Of a DNA stretch of 64,000 nt, positions 1-8,548 are shown piece after piece. Location: the NCBI RefSeq assembly GCF_023715565.1, contig NZ_JAMBOJ010000001.1, forward strand, positions 1-64,000, in the 5' to 3' direction. The notes beneath the pieces were generated by a model. It did not search any database. It worked only from the letters and a program-made list of their open reading frames with translations, and had not been told where the DNA came from. This stretch comes from Cytobacillus firmus (lineage in GTDB: Bacteria; Bacillota; Bacilli; Bacillales; Cytobacillaceae). The position numbers and the translations under genes are program-made. The first letter of the stretch is position 1, and the number at the start of each line of letters is the position of its first letter.

Positions 1-160
1 AAACGAAATGGGTCTCGCGTTAATGGCAGTGAATTTAAGGAAATTCACTGCCAAAAAATAAGAATTTAAAGAATTAATACCCTGAAATAAGAGAAAGGTG
101 AATTTGAGCGCACTCAAATTCACCTTTCTTACTATCTGAAGCTAGTTTTGTCCCAGCCCC
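1..160. repeat. GGCTGGGACA-type intergenic repeat, right part
   Basis: The right end is TTTTGTCCCAGCCCC at 146-160, the same terminal sequence as the complete element at 12299-12458. The body holds two perfect hairpins: a 12-bp stem with a 4-nt loop at 25-52 and a 15-bp stem with loop CGCA at 94-127. The matching left terminus (GGCTGGGACA) is not seen and presumably lies before position 1. On the minus strand the element begins 12 nt after the tkt stop codon. Membership rests on the shared terminus; no database comparison was made. Confidence 0.6.
94..127 (-). terminator. tkt terminator hairpin
   Basis: A perfect 15-bp stem (94-108 with 113-127) closed by a 4-nt loop lies 45 nt after the tkt stop on the minus strand. 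The tract that follows (CTCTTATTTC) is only moderately T-rich, so termination is likely but not certain. Confidence 0.5.
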
Positions 161-172
161 TTCCTGATATCA

Positions 173-2179
173 TTATCCCTGCAGCAGCGCTTTTACACGT
201 GCTACAACGTTATCTACTGTGAATCCGTATTCTTCCATAATTTTTTCACCTGGTGCAGATGCGCCGAAGGTATCAATTGCTAGAACATCGCCTTCGTCTC
301 CTGCATAGCGGTGCCAGCCAAGTGAAGATCCCATTTCAATGGCAAGACGTTTCTTGACTGTTTTAGGAATTACGCTTTCTTTGTACTCTTTTGATTGAGC
401 TTCAAAGCGGTCCCAGGCAGGCATGCTTATTACAGATGCATGGATGCCTTCACCTTCAAGAACTTTTTGAGCTTCAACTGCGAGGCTGACTTCTGATCCC
501 GCAGCAAGCAATAATACATCCGCATTACTGTTAGAAGCTGGTGATACAACATATCCGCCTTTTTGTACGCCTTCGTATGCCGTTGAATCCGTTCCTTTTA
601 ATGTAGGAAGGTTCTGACGTGTCAATACTAATGCAGTTGGCTTGTTTGTTGATTCAATTGCTGTTTTCCAGGCAGCTGCTGTTTCATTTCCGTCAGCGGG
701 ACGGACAACAGACAGGTTTGGCATTGCACGCAAAGCAGCTAGCTGTTCTACAGGCTCATGTGTAGGGCCGTCTTCACCGACAGCGATACTGTCATGTGTG
801 AAAACATACGTTACAGGCAAGTTCATAAGTGCCGCCAGACGGATTGACGGACGAAGGTAATCAGAGAACACGAAGAATGTTCCGCCGAATACTTTTAGTC
901 CGCCGTGAAGCGCCATTCCATTCAATGCAGCACCCATTGCAAATTCACGTACACCGAACCAGATGTTGCGGCCATCAAATGATTCAGCCGTAAAGTCACC
1001 TGTCCCTTTAATCATTGTTTTGTTGGAGCCTGCAAGGTCTGCGGATCCGCCAAAGAATGAAGGCAGGTTCTGAGCGATAGCATTTAGCACTTCTCCTGAA
1101 GAAGCACGGCTAGCAAGGCTCTTTCCTTCTTCATATACGGGGATGTCTTTATCCCAGCCACCTGAAAGCTCGCCGTTGATCGCCTGCTCAAGCTGTTTTC
1201 CTAACTCAGGATATACTTCTTTATACTGTGCAAAAAGTTCTTCCCATTCCTGCTGCTTTTTCGCACCGTGATCAACAACTTGCTGTTTAAAGTGATCATA
1301 TACTTCCTGTGGAACATGGAAGTCTTCTTCGAATGTCCATTTATAAGCTTCTTTTGTTAATTTCAATTCATCAGCACCAAGTGGAGCGCCGTGAACATCA
1401 GATTTACCTGATTTGTTTGGAGAGCCATAGCCGATGACTGTTTTCACTTCAATCATTGTCGGACGGATTTCATCCTGTTTCGCTTCTTCAATGGCTTTTG
1501 CGATTTCGTGAAGATCATTGCCGTCTTCTACACGGATGTACTGCCAGCCGTATGACTTGAAGCGCTGTGCAACACTTTCAGAGAAAGATTTATCAAGGTC
1601 TCCATCGAGTGAGATATCATTTGAATCATAAAGAACAACCAATCGGCCCAGCTTCAAGTGACCGGCAAGAGAAGCAGCTTCAGCAGAAACGCCTTCCATA
1701 AGGTCTCCGTCACCGCAGATGCTGTATGTATAATGATCAACAACATTGAAGTTGTCTTTATTGTATGTTGCAGCTAAGTGGCGTTCAGCCATAGCCATTC
1801 CGACAGCCATAGCAATACCTTGTCCTAATGGGCCTGTTGTTGCGTCAACACCAGGTGTATGGCCGAATTCAGGGTGACCTGGAGTCTTGCTTCCCCACTG
1901 TCTGAACTCTTTAATATCATTCATGGAAACATCATAGCCTGAAAGATGAAGAAGGCTATATAAAAGCATAGAGCCATGTCCTGCAGAAAGGACAAAACGG
2001 TCACGGTTGAACCATTCCGGGTTTTTCGGATTGTGGTTCATGAAGCGTGTCCAAAGTGTATAAGCCATTGGAGCAGCCCCCATTGGCATGCCAGGATGGC
2101 CGGAGTTCGCCTTTTCAATGGCGTCAATTGATAAAGTACGAATGGAACTGATGGATAGTTCATCTGTGTGATTAAACAT
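173..2179 (-). CDS. tkt: Transketolase
   Basis: This is the thiamine-diphosphate transketolase of the non-oxidative pentose phosphate pathway, which moves two-carbon ketol units between sugar phosphates in the cytoplasm. At 668 aa it has the usual family length. The N-terminal TPP domain carries GHPGMPMG near residue 27 and the GDGDLMEG motif near residue 155 that binds Mg-TPP. The middle pyrimidine domain has the EDGPTHEP stretch near residue 470, and a C-terminal transketolase domain follows. The ATG start is preceded by AAGGATG at good spacing. The gene stands alone, with terminators between it and ynzC and an intergenic repeat directly after its stop. Identification is firm. Confidence 0.97.
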   Translation of the reverse strand: MFNHTDELSISSIRTLSIDAIEKANSGHPGMPMGAAPMAYTLWTRFMNHNPKNPEWFNRDRFVLSAGHGSMLLYSLLHLSGYDVSMNDIKEFRQWGSKTPGHPEFGHTPGVDATTGPLGQGIAMAVGMAMAERHLAATYNKDNFNVVDHYTYSICGDGDLMEGVSAEAASLAGHLKLGRLVVLYDSNDISLDGDLDKSFSESVAQRFKSYGWQYIRVEDGNDLHEIAKAIEEAKQDEIRPTMIEVKTVIGYGSPNKSGKSDVHGAPLGADELKLTKEAYKWTFEEDFHVPQEVYDHFKQQVVDHGAKKQQEWEELFAQYKEVYPELGKQLEQAINGELSGGWDKDIPVYEEGKSLASRASSGEVLNAIAQNLPSFFGGSADLAGSNKTMIKGTGDFTAESFDGRNIWFGVREFAMGAALNGMALHGGLKVFGGTFFVFSDYLRPSIRLAALMNLPVTYVFTHDSIAVGEDGPTHEPVEQLAALRAMPNLSVVRPADGNETAAAWKTAIESTNKPTALVLTRQNLPTLKGTDSTAYEGVQKGGYVVSPASNSNADVLLLAAGSEVSLAVEAQKVLEGEGIHASVISMPAWDRFEAQSKEYKESVIPKTVKKRLAIEMGSSLGWHRYAGDEGDVLAIDTFGASAPGEKIMEEYGFTVDNVVARVKALLQG

Positions 2180-2274
2180 TCAATACATCCTTTCGAGTAG
2201 TAATTCTTCACTCTTTTAATATTATCGGGTGTCTCTTTTTTTCACAACTAATAGGGTCAGGTAAGAGACCAAAA

Positions 2275-2315
2275 AAGCCGGTTTGTTACTATATTGACAC
2301 AAAAAGACCCGGCTT
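2275..2315 (-). terminator. Second terminator between ynzC and tkt
   Basis: AAGCCGG at 2275-2281 pairs with CCGGCTT at 2309-2315 around a long loop. On the minus strand the stem is followed by TTTTTTGG. It is the second of two terminators in tandem after ynzC. Confidence 0.6.
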
Positions 2316-2327
2316 ATGTAAAAAAAC

Positions 2328-2352
2328 GGAGATAGATCCCTATGCCATCTCC
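2328..2352 (-). terminator. ynzC terminator
   Basis: GGAGAT at 2328-2333 pairs with ATCTCC at 2347-2352. On the minus strand the stem is followed by GTTTTTTTAC. It lies 49 nt after the ynzC stop and ends the SOS operon yneA-yneB-ynzC. Confidence 0.7.
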
Positions 2353-2401
2353 TCTATTAAAAGAAGGAATACAACGCAGTGTATCCCTTGCAATTATATT
2401 A

Positions 2402-2635
2402 TTAGTGAAGGCGGTTTTTATTTTGGAATTCTTTCAGCTTTTTCGGAGTTACGTCGTTTCCTTTCGGGTCAACGATTGTAACACCCTTCAGCGTGTTTAA
2501 CATGCCAGAGCGGAAAGTCTCCAAATACTCTTTGCGCAAAGACGTCTGTTCTTTCGCTTCTGCTTCTGTCAGTCCGGATTCCTTGGCCTTCTTTGCCAAT
2601 TCATTAATTCGGGCAAGTTTTTGTTTAGGCAGCAT
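2402..2635 (-). CDS. ynzC: DUF896 family protein YnzC
   Basis: A 77-aa basic, helix-rich protein of the DUF896 (YnzC/UPF0291) family. Members form a short N-terminal helical hairpin; here it is the LARINELAKKAK and LTEAEAKEQTSL segments, followed by a Lys-rich tail. The precise function is unknown to me. The gene follows yneB, as in B. subtilis, where yneA, yneB and ynzC form an operon induced by DNA damage. The ATG is preceded by AAAGGAG. The 144-nt gap to yneB contains no strong terminator, so co-transcription is likely. Confidence 0.9.
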   Translation of the reverse strand: MLPKQKLARINELAKKAKESGLTEAEAKEQTSLRKEYLETFRSGMLNTLKGVTIVDPKGNDVTPKKLKEFQNKNRLH

Positions 2636-2779
2636 TTAGTAAAACTCCTTTATATCAAAAGATTACCTTTGAATATTTCTGAGGGAAGTTTTTATTATAC
2701 AGCAGCTTCAGATGTGGAACAATACTGAAACTCATATGCCATCATACTAAAAATGAGCACCTTTTACAAGAAAAGTGCT

Positions 2780-3436
<657 letters not shown>

Positions 3437-3769
3437 TTATTCGTTAAGATTTGAACTGGCAAGCTCTTTATATGGCTGGTCATCCAGGGCTTTAACTGGA
3501 ATAACAATTTCATCACCGGGAAAAATCCTTCCTGCTGCTATCCCATTATTTCGTTCCACCCAATTAATAAATTGATCTGTAGACAGAGAATGCTCAGCAG
3601 AAAATGTTTCAGCAATCTTCCATAAAGAATCCCCCTCTGCAACTGTGACTTTCACAAACTTTTCCTTGTCAGGCGTTTCTATTTGCATGAGCATTATAAA
3701 TGCTGCTGCCACACTTAAAGCGAAGAGAATAATAGCATAAGAATATGATTTCCACAATTTGTTCAGCAT
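3437..3769 (-). CDS. yneA: SOS cell-division suppressor YneA
   Basis: A 110-aa protein that delays septation during the SOS response in Bacillus. It has one membrane segment (about residues 9-29, hydrophobic SYAIILFALSVAAAF) and an extracellular LysM domain (about 40-95; VAEGDSLWKIAETF and GDEIVIP are diagnostic). The reading frame extends 25 codons upstream to 3844, but that would place the start inside the promoter and LexA boxes. The ATG at 3769 has AGAGGTGG in front of it and gives the normal family length. It diverges from lexA across a shared operator region, which fits direct LexA repression. Confidence 0.93.
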   Translation of the reverse strand: MLNKLWKSYSYAIILFALSVAAAFIMLMQIETPDKEKFVKVTVAEGDSLWKIAETFSAEHSLSTDQFINWVERNNGIAAGRIFPGDEIVIPVKALDDQPYKELASSNLNE

Positions 3770-3786
3770 GATATACCACCTCTTAA

Positions 3787-3800
3787 AGAATATATGTTCG
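3787..3800. promoter_or_regulatory. Possible degenerate LexA box downstream of the yneA promoter
   Basis: On the minus strand this reads CGAAC-ATAT-ATTCT, with one perfect half-site and one weak half-site of the Bacillus SOS consensus CGAAC-N4-GTTCG. It would lie in the yneA leader. Evidence is weak because of the second half. Confidence 0.35.
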
Positions 3801-3814
3801 TATTTTATGTTTTT

Positions 3815-3844
3815 ATTATAGACCGAACATTTGTTTTGTGTCAA
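3815..3844 (-). promoter_or_regulatory. yneA sigma-A promoter
   Basis: On the minus strand a TTGACA box (3839-3844) is followed after 18 nt by TATAAT (3815-3820). A LexA box lies exactly between the two, so LexA binding should block RNA polymerase. Confidence 0.8.
3824..3837. promoter_or_regulatory. LexA box in the yneA promoter
   Basis: CGAAC-ATTT-GTTTT matches the Bacillus SOS box (CGAAC-N4-GTTCG) at 8 of 10 fixed positions. It lies between the -35 and -10 of yneA. Confidence 0.75.
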
Positions 3845-3852
3845 TAAACATT

Positions 3853-3866
3853 CGAACTTATGTTTG
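3853..3866. promoter_or_regulatory. LexA box in the lexA promoter
   Basis: CGAAC-TTAT-GTTTG matches the Bacillus SOS consensus with one mismatch. Its right half overlaps the -35 of the lexA promoter, so it should give autorepression and may also act on the divergent yneA promoter. Confidence 0.85.
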
Positions 3867-3892
3867 TATCATATGGTAATTGATGCTATAAT
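3864..3892 (+). promoter_or_regulatory. lexA sigma-A promoter
   Basis: TTGTAT (3864-3869), a 17-nt spacer and TATAAT (3887-3892). The -35 overlaps a LexA box. Confidence 0.7.
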
Positions 3893-3926
3893 TGAGACAA
3901 TAAAAACACATACGAGGTGCGTAAAG

Positions 3927-4550
3927 ATGGTGAAATTATCTAAAAGACAGCAAGATATATTGGAGTTTATAAAAGAAGAAGTTAAATTAAGAGGATATCC
4001 TCCTTCTGTAAGGGAAATTGGGGAAGCAGTCGGTCTGGCTTCAAGCTCGACCGTTCACGGCCATCTCGCAAGGCTTGAAAGTAAAGGGCTGATTCGCAGG
4101 GACCCTACTAAACCTCGTGCTATTGAAATTTTAGATTTGGACGAGGCTTCTAACATTCCCAAGGTCAGCGCAGTTAATGTTCCAATTGTAGGTAAAGTAA
4201 CAGCAGGGCAGCCGATAACTGCAATTGAAAATGTTGAAGAATACTTCCCGCTGCCGGAAAGAATGGCACCTGCTGACGAGCATGTTTTCATGCTTGAAAT
4301 CATGGGTGAAAGTATGATTGAAGCAGGAATCCTTGATGGAGACTATGTAATCGTTAAACAGCAGAGCACTGCTAATAATGGAGATATTGTGGTTGCCATG
4401 ACAGAGGAAGACGAAGCAACTGTCAAGAGATTCTTTAAAGAAAAAGACTTTATTCGACTACAGCCGGAAAACTCGACAATGGAACCAATTATCCTCCGAA
4501 ATGTTTCTATTCTTGGAAAGGTAATTGGTGTATACCGCCATATGCATTAA
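3927..4550 (+). CDS. lexA: SOS repressor LexA
   Basis: The repressor of the SOS regulon, 207 aa, which cleaves itself when stimulated by RecA filaments. The N-terminal winged helix has recognition-helix sequence [12 protein letters not shown] (about 39-50). The C-terminal S24 peptidase domain carries the Ala93-Gly94 cleavage site, Ser129 in GESM and Lys167 in EATVKRF, which form the catalytic dyad. The frame is open 32 codons further upstream, but that part overlaps the promoter. The ATG at 3927 has GAGGTG before it and gives normal length. It diverges from yneA. Identification is firm. Confidence 0.97.
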   Translation: MVKLSKRQQDILEFIKEEVKLRGYPPSVREIGEAVGLASSSTVHGHLARLESKGLIRRDPTKPRAIEILDLDEASNIPKVSAVNVPIVGKVTAGQPITAIENVEEYFPLPERMAPADEHVFMLEIMGESMIEAGILDGDYVIVKQQSTANNGDIVVAMTEEDEATVKRFFKEKDFIRLQPENSTMEPIILRNVSILGKVIGVYRHMH

Positions 4551-4560
4551 TAGATTGTTA

Positions 4561-4587
4561 AAAAGCAGGCATCCTTTGCCTGCTTTT
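4561..4587 (+). terminator. lexA terminator
   Basis: AAAAGCAGGCA (4561-4571) pairs with TGCCTGCTTTT (4577-4587) around a 5-nt loop and runs into a T-rich stretch, 10 nt after the lexA stop. Confidence 0.85.
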
Positions 4588-4706
4588 ATTTGTTCCTATT
4601 TTAAGCAGGTTAGCAGTTCCTATTACCTGGTACTATCAGTGAAATGATACGAAAGTAACTGATACTTTTCTGTTTGCATAAGGTTACAGTCATGTATGAC
4701 TAATTT

Positions 4707-4721
4707 ATAATTCAGAAAATT
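4707..4721. promoter_or_regulatory. Possible CodY box upstream of the DUF4257 gene
   Basis: The 15-mer matches the CodY consensus AATTTTCWGAAAATT at 12 positions, and its right half is perfect. Three mismatches is usual for working CodY sites but also occurs by chance in AT-rich DNA. Confidence 0.3.
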
Positions 4722-4785
4722 CGGTATTTTTATGCATATTATTTTATAATCATTTTCTATATAATGGTAATACACCGAGAATCAA

Positions 4786-4819
4786 CCTAAGGTCGCTTTT
4801 CCAAAATCTCGACTTTAGG
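4786..4819 (+). promoter_or_regulatory. Leader hairpin covering the ribosome binding site
   Basis: CCTAAGGTC (4786-4794) pairs with GACTTTAGG (4811-4819), nine pairs including one G-U, around a 16-nt loop. The right arm contains the first part of the AGGAG ribosome binding site (4817-4821) of the next gene, so folding would hide it from ribosomes. TATAAT at 4760-4765 is the likely -10. Confidence 0.45.
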
Positions 4820-4833
4820 AGTGTGAAGAAAAA

Positions 4834-5118
4834 ATGTTTTTGAACATTACCTTCGCTTTGTTGATTGGTGGGCTGGTTGGTGTCGTTGGACATATTCGGA
4901 AAGAAGGCAAAATGGTTAAACCCAGAAGGACAAAAAAATTCATCTATCTGGGGGTCTTTGAAGAAGTAATCATGGGGGCTTTAGCGGCTGTTTTTCTGGT
5001 CGTAACTTCAGATCCTGACTCCGCCTTAAAGGTAGTTCTCCTAGCGGTGATTGCAGGATTTGGAGGAGATGCATTACTGACATGTCTCGACTTCTTAAAA
5101 ATAAGACATAAAGAATAG
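4834..5118 (+). CDS. Small membrane protein, DUF4257-like
   Basis: A 94-aa protein with three hydrophobic stretches: about residues 1-20 (FALLIGGLVGVVGH), 45-62 (VIMGALAAVFLVVTS) and 68-86 (VVLLAVIAGFGGDALL). A basic loop RKEGKMVKPRRTKK lies between the first two. It resembles the DUF4257 proteins of Bacillaceae; that family name is from memory and the function is unknown. It is a single-gene unit between the lexA terminator and its own terminator. AGGAGTG precedes the ATG. The leader hairpin and a possible CodY site suggest it is regulated. Confidence 0.75.
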   Translation: MFLNITFALLIGGLVGVVGHIRKEGKMVKPRRTKKFIYLGVFEEVIMGALAAVFLVVTSDPDSALKVVLLAVIAGFGGDALLTCLDFLKIRHKE

Positions 5119-5153
5119 AGAGATGCAGCAGAGATAGAAATTATTTATTAATA

Positions 5154-5180
5154 CCTCGTTCATTTGAGAACGGGGTTTTT
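5154..5180 (+). terminator. Terminator of the DUF4257-like gene
   Basis: CCTCGTTC (5154-5161) pairs with GAACGGGG (5168-5175), with one G-U pair, and is followed by TTTTT. Confidence 0.75.
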
Positions 5181-5196
5181 GCATTTCCATAATAAG

Positions 5197-5223
5197 AACC
5201 CCTAGCTCTATCAGCCAGGGGTT
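5197..5223 (-). terminator. glnA terminator
   Basis: AACCCCTAGC (5197-5206) pairs with GCCAGGGGTT (5214-5223), 10 nt after the glnA stop on the minus strand. A T-rich tract follows. Confidence 0.7.
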
Positions 5224-5233
5224 TTAATAATTC

Positions 5234-6568
5234 TTAATACATGCTCAAGTATTGCTCGCGCTCCCAAGGATGAACTTGCGTACGGAACATATCCCATTCA
5301 ATTTCTTTTGCTTCGATGAAATGTTCGAAGATGTGGTCTCCAAGAGCAGAAACAATAACTTCATCTCTCTTTAACTCTTCAAGTGCAGCTGCCAATGTAG
5401 GAGGCAGGTCCTTGATTCCCTCTTCCTCACGTTCTTCTTTTGTCATTACATAGATATTGCGATCGACTGGAGCAGGCGGAGTCATTTTATTTTTAATTCC
5501 GTCCAGACCAGCTTTTAATAATACGGCCATCGCAAGGTATGGGTTAGCTGCTGGGTCAACGCTTCGCACCTCAACACGTGTACTTACACCGCGGGAAGCA
5601 GGAATACGGATTAGAGGTGAACGGTTTTGAGCAGACCAGGCAACATAGCAAGGTGCTTCGTAGCCAGGAACCAAACGCTTGTATGAGTTAACGATAGGAT
5701 TTGTCACTGCTGTGAATGCAGTTGCATGGTTTACGATGCCAGCAATAAAGTGGCGGGCATCATCACTTAGCTGAAGATCGCCAGTTTCATTAAAGAACGC
5801 ATTCTTGCCATCCTTGAATAGTGAAACGTTGCAGTGCATTCCGGATCCGCTGACACCGAATAATGGCTTCGGCATAAATGTCGCATGTAAGCCATGCTTG
5901 CGGGCAATTGTTTTAACAACCAGCTTGAATGTCTGAATTTGGTCACAAGCTGTTAAAGCATCTGCGTATTTAAAGTCGATTTCGTGCTGCCCAGGGGCAA
6001 CCTCATGGTGAGATGCTTCAATTTCGAAGCCCATTTCTTCCAGCTCAAGTACGATGTCACGGCGGCAGTTTTCACCAAGATCTGTTGGAGCAAGGTCGAA
6101 GTACCCGCCATTGTCGTTCAGTTCAAGAGTCGGCTCTCCTGCATGGTCAAGCTTGAAAAGAAAGAATTCCGGTTCCGGCCCTAAGTTAAAATCTGTGTAG
6201 CCAAGGTCTTCCATTTCTTGAAGGATGCGTTTCAGGTTGCTTCGCGGATCACCAAGGAATGGAGTTCCATCCGGATTATAGATGTCACAAATCAGACGTG
6301 CCACTTTGCCTTTTTCAGCAGTCCAAGGAAACACTACCCAAGTATCAAGGTCTGGATATAGATTCATATCTGATTCTTCAATGCGCACGAAACCTTCGAT
6401 TGAAGATCCATCAAACATCATTTTGTTATCAAGTGCTTTTTCAAGCTGGCTGATCGGAATTTCCACATTCTTGATTGTTCCAAGAATATCCGTAAATTGC
6501 AAACGGACAAATTTGACATTTTCCTCTTCTGAAATACGTTTAATATCTTCTTTGGTAAACTTCGCCAT
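5234..6568 (-). CDS. glnA: Glutamine synthetase, type I-alpha
   Basis: Makes glutamine from glutamate, ammonia and ATP as a cytoplasmic dodecamer. At 444 aa it has the short I-alpha length. The beta-grasp N-domain carries [10 protein letters not shown] (51-60), followed by Arg62, the residue tied to glutamine feedback inhibition in Bacillus. The catalytic domain has the metal- and glutamate-binding GPEPEFFLF and the GSGMHCNVS segments near 240. No adenylylation-site loop is seen, as expected for I-alpha. It follows glnR by 100 nt in the conserved glnRA operon. In B. subtilis feedback-inhibited GlnA binds GlnR and TnrA to control nitrogen genes. The start has GGGAGG in front. Confidence 0.98.
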   Translation of the reverse strand: MAKFTKEDIKRISEEENVKFVRLQFTDILGTIKNVEIPISQLEKALDNKMMFDGSSIEGFVRIEESDMNLYPDLDTWVVFPWTAEKGKVARLICDIYNPDGTPFLGDPRSNLKRILQEMEDLGYTDFNLGPEPEFFLFKLDHAGEPTLELNDNGGYFDLAPTDLGENCRRDIVLELEEMGFEIEASHHEVAPGQHEIDFKYADALTACDQIQTFKLVVKTIARKHGLHATFMPKPLFGVSGSGMHCNVSLFKDGKNAFFNETGDLQLSDDARHFIAGIVNHATAFTAVTNPIVNSYKRLVPGYEAPCYVAWSAQNRSPLIRIPASRGVSTRVEVRSVDPAANPYLAMAVLLKAGLDGIKNKMTPPAPVDRNIYVMTKEEREEEGIKDLPPTLAAALEELKRDEVIVSALGDHIFEHFIEAKEIEWDMFRTQVHPWEREQYLSMY

Positions 6569-6668
6569 TGGTAGTTCCTCCCTTAATATACATGAGTGAT
6601 TTATTTTTTGGCTCTGTTAATGTGCGCCCGGAAATCCAAGACATTATCAACGAGCTAAAAAGGCTTTC

Positions 6669-7076
6669 TTAATGGAAAAAGCGGTGGATGTTGCCCTGAT
6701 GTGATGAAGAGCGATTAAAACGCCCTGCCTGCACAATTTCCTTCCGAAGAAGTTTCCTGATTTCTTCATCCGAAAGATCACGCCTCGCTTTTTCAGCTTG
6801 CTTATTCATAGTTTCAGTCAGTGCTTGCTGTTGTTTGACGAAAAAAAGCTGCTTGATCCCGGCCATATTTACACCTTGATCTATTAAATCTTTAATTTCC
6901 AAAAGGACATCGATGTCATTTAAGGAAAACAGCCTTCTATTTCCGTCAGTTCTTGCTGGAGAAATTAATTGGTGTTCTTCATAGTAGCGAATCTGCCTGG
7001 CAGTCAGGTCAGTCAGCTGCATGACAGTACCAATTGGGAAAAGCGGCATGGAACGTCGAATCTCGCTTCCAGTCAA
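6669..7076 (-). CDS. glnR: Nitrogen repressor GlnR (MerR family)
   Basis: A 135-aa MerR-type repressor of glnRA and other nitrogen genes when glutamine is plentiful. The N-terminal winged helix ([15 protein letters not shown] then RQIRYYEEH) binds DNA. A helix follows, and the C-terminal tail ending in GNIHRFFH matches the part of B. subtilis GlnR that senses feedback-inhibited glutamine synthetase. The length equals the B. subtilis protein. It is the first gene of the glnRA operon, and GlnR boxes in its promoter show autoregulation. Confidence 0.96.
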   Translation of the reverse strand: MTGSEIRRSMPLFPIGTVMQLTDLTARQIRYYEEHQLISPARTDGNRRLFSLNDIDVLLEIKDLIDQGVNMAGIKQLFFVKQQQALTETMNKQAEKARRDLSDEEIRKLLRKEIVQAGRFNRSSSHQGNIHRFFH

Positions 7077-7111
7077 CTATTTCTCCCCCTTTTCAATTAC
7101 TTCTTGATCAT

Positions 7112-7140
7112 ATTATATGTAATGTCAGAAAATATGTCAA
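7112..7140 (-). promoter_or_regulatory. glnRA sigma-A promoter
   Basis: On the minus strand a perfect TTGACA (7135-7140), a 17-nt spacer and a perfect TATAAT (7112-7117), 36 nt before glnR. Confidence 0.9.
7123..7139 (-). promoter_or_regulatory. GlnR box overlapping the -35
   Basis: TGACA-N7-TGACA matches the GlnR/TnrA consensus TGTNA-N7-TNACA with one mismatch and overlaps the -35 hexamer, the repressing position. Confidence 0.7.
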
Positions 7141-7145
7141 TGATA

Positions 7146-7162
7146 TGTTAGATTTTATAACA
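7146..7162. promoter_or_regulatory. Upstream GlnR box
   Basis: TGTTA-N7-TAACA is a perfect match to the GlnR/TnrA consensus. It sits just upstream of the promoter, 23 bp (about two helical turns) from the second box. Confidence 0.85.
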
Positions 7163-7222
7163 TGTTTTTTTCAAAAAATTTTCACCTTTCATATTTTCAT
7201 ATAATTCTCAGTTAAGCAAAAG

Positions 7223-7254
7223 AAAGGGACAGCTGACTAAGCAGCTGTCCCTTT
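7223..7254 (-). terminator. ynbB terminator
   Basis: A 13-bp perfect stem (7223-7235 with 7242-7254) with loop ACTAAG, 9 nt after the ynbB stop. The minus strand continues with CTTTTGC. Confidence 0.8.
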
Positions 7255-7263
7255 TATATTTAC

Positions 7264-8535
7264 CTAATTTATTTGAACTAAACCCTTTTCCAGCAATTGG
7301 TTCAGCGCAATGCATACAGCCATTTTTACATGCGAATAAGTAAGACCGCCCTGTACATAGGCTACGTAGGGAGGTCTGATCGGACCGTCTGCAGTCAGCT
7401 CAATGCTTGCACCCTGGATAAAAGTGCCTGCTGCCATGATGACATCATCTTCATATCCCGGCATATATGCAGGGTAGGCTGTTACATGGGAATTAACTGG
7501 TGATGCAAACTGAATCGCCTGGCAAAAGGCAACCATTTTTTCTTTATCATCAAATTGGACAGATTGGATTAAATCAGTTCTTTTACTGTCCCATTTTGGA
7601 TTGGAGTTCATTCCAAGCTGCTCAAGCAGAGCTGCTGTAAAAACCGCCCCTTTCAGCGCCTGGCCGACAACGTGCGGAGCAAGAAAAAAGCCCTGATACA
7701 TTTCCTGAAGGCTGTATAGGGACGCACCCGCTTCTGAACCAATTCCCGGAGAAGTCATTCTATAAGAGCAGGCTTCCACCCATTCTTTCCTTCCGACAAG
7801 ATATCCGCCAGTCTTAGCAATGCCGCCGCCAGGATTTTTAATCAGCGATCCGGCCATCAAATCTGCCCCAACATGGCACGGCTCTCTGTCCTCTACAAAC
7901 TCCCCATAACAATTGTCAACAAAAACAACCGCATCCGGCTTAATTTCCTTTACAAACTTAATCATTTCTTTAATTTGTTCAATTGTGAAAGATGGTCTTG
8001 TTGCGTATCCTTTAGAGCGCTGAATGCCGATCATTTTCGTGTTGGGCTTGATGGCTTTTTCGATTGCAGGATAATTTATGCTTCCATCTTCATTCAGCGG
8101 GATGCTATTGTATCCAATCCCGAACTCTTTCAGCGAGCCGTTGCCTGTTCCACGGATTCCCACAATTTCTTCAAGTGTGTCATACGGCTTGCCTGTTATG
8201 TACAGCAATTCATCACCCGGCCGCAATACACCAAAGAGTGCAATTGAAATGGCATGGGTGCCGGAAATAATCTGAGGACGTACTAGTCCCGCTTCCCCGC
8301 CGAATACCTCGGCATAAATGTTTTCCAACGTATCCCTGCCGATGTCATCATAACCATAGCCGGTTGATGGCATAAAATGAGAATCGCTGACTTTGAAATT
8401 TTGAAAGCTTTTTAATACCCGGAATTGGTTCTCATCAATCCGCTCTTCAATGTTCTTTAATACGCCTGAAATTTGCTGCCCTACTTCTTTTACTATCGGC
8501 TGCAGCTTTTTTCCTTGTGATAACTGTTGAAACAT
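7264..8535 (-). CDS. ynbB: PLP-dependent methionine gamma-lyase/aluminium-resistance family protein YnbB
   Basis: A 423-aa pyridoxal-phosphate fold-type I enzyme of the family annotated as aluminium resistance or methionine gamma-lyase-like protein. Visible features are the cofactor-binding SGTHAISIALFGVLRPGDE, the aspartate in VVFVDNCYGEF and the probable PLP lysine in GSLIKNPGGGIAKTGGY. The natural substrate is not firmly established. It lies 13 nt after hflX and probably shares its transcript, ending at a strong terminator before glnR. The same order (hflX, ynbB, glnR, glnA) is found in B. subtilis. The ATG is preceded by TAGGAGAAC. Confidence 0.93.
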   Translation of the reverse strand: MFQQLSQGKKLQPIVKEVGQQISGVLKNIEERIDENQFRVLKSFQNFKVSDSHFMPSTGYGYDDIGRDTLENIYAEVFGGEAGLVRPQIISGTHAISIALFGVLRPGDELLYITGKPYDTLEEIVGIRGTGNGSLKEFGIGYNSIPLNEDGSINYPAIEKAIKPNTKMIGIQRSKGYATRPSFTIEQIKEMIKFVKEIKPDAVVFVDNCYGEFVEDREPCHVGADLMAGSLIKNPGGGIAKTGGYLVGRKEWVEACSYRMTSPGIGSEAGASLYSLQEMYQGFFLAPHVVGQALKGAVFTAALLEQLGMNSNPKWDSKRTDLIQSVQFDDKEKMVAFCQAIQFASPVNSHVTAYPAYMPGYEDDVIMAAGTFIQGASIELTADGPIRPPYVAYVQGGLTYSHVKMAVCIALNQLLEKGLVQIN

Positions 8536-8548
8536 GATGTTCTCCTAA

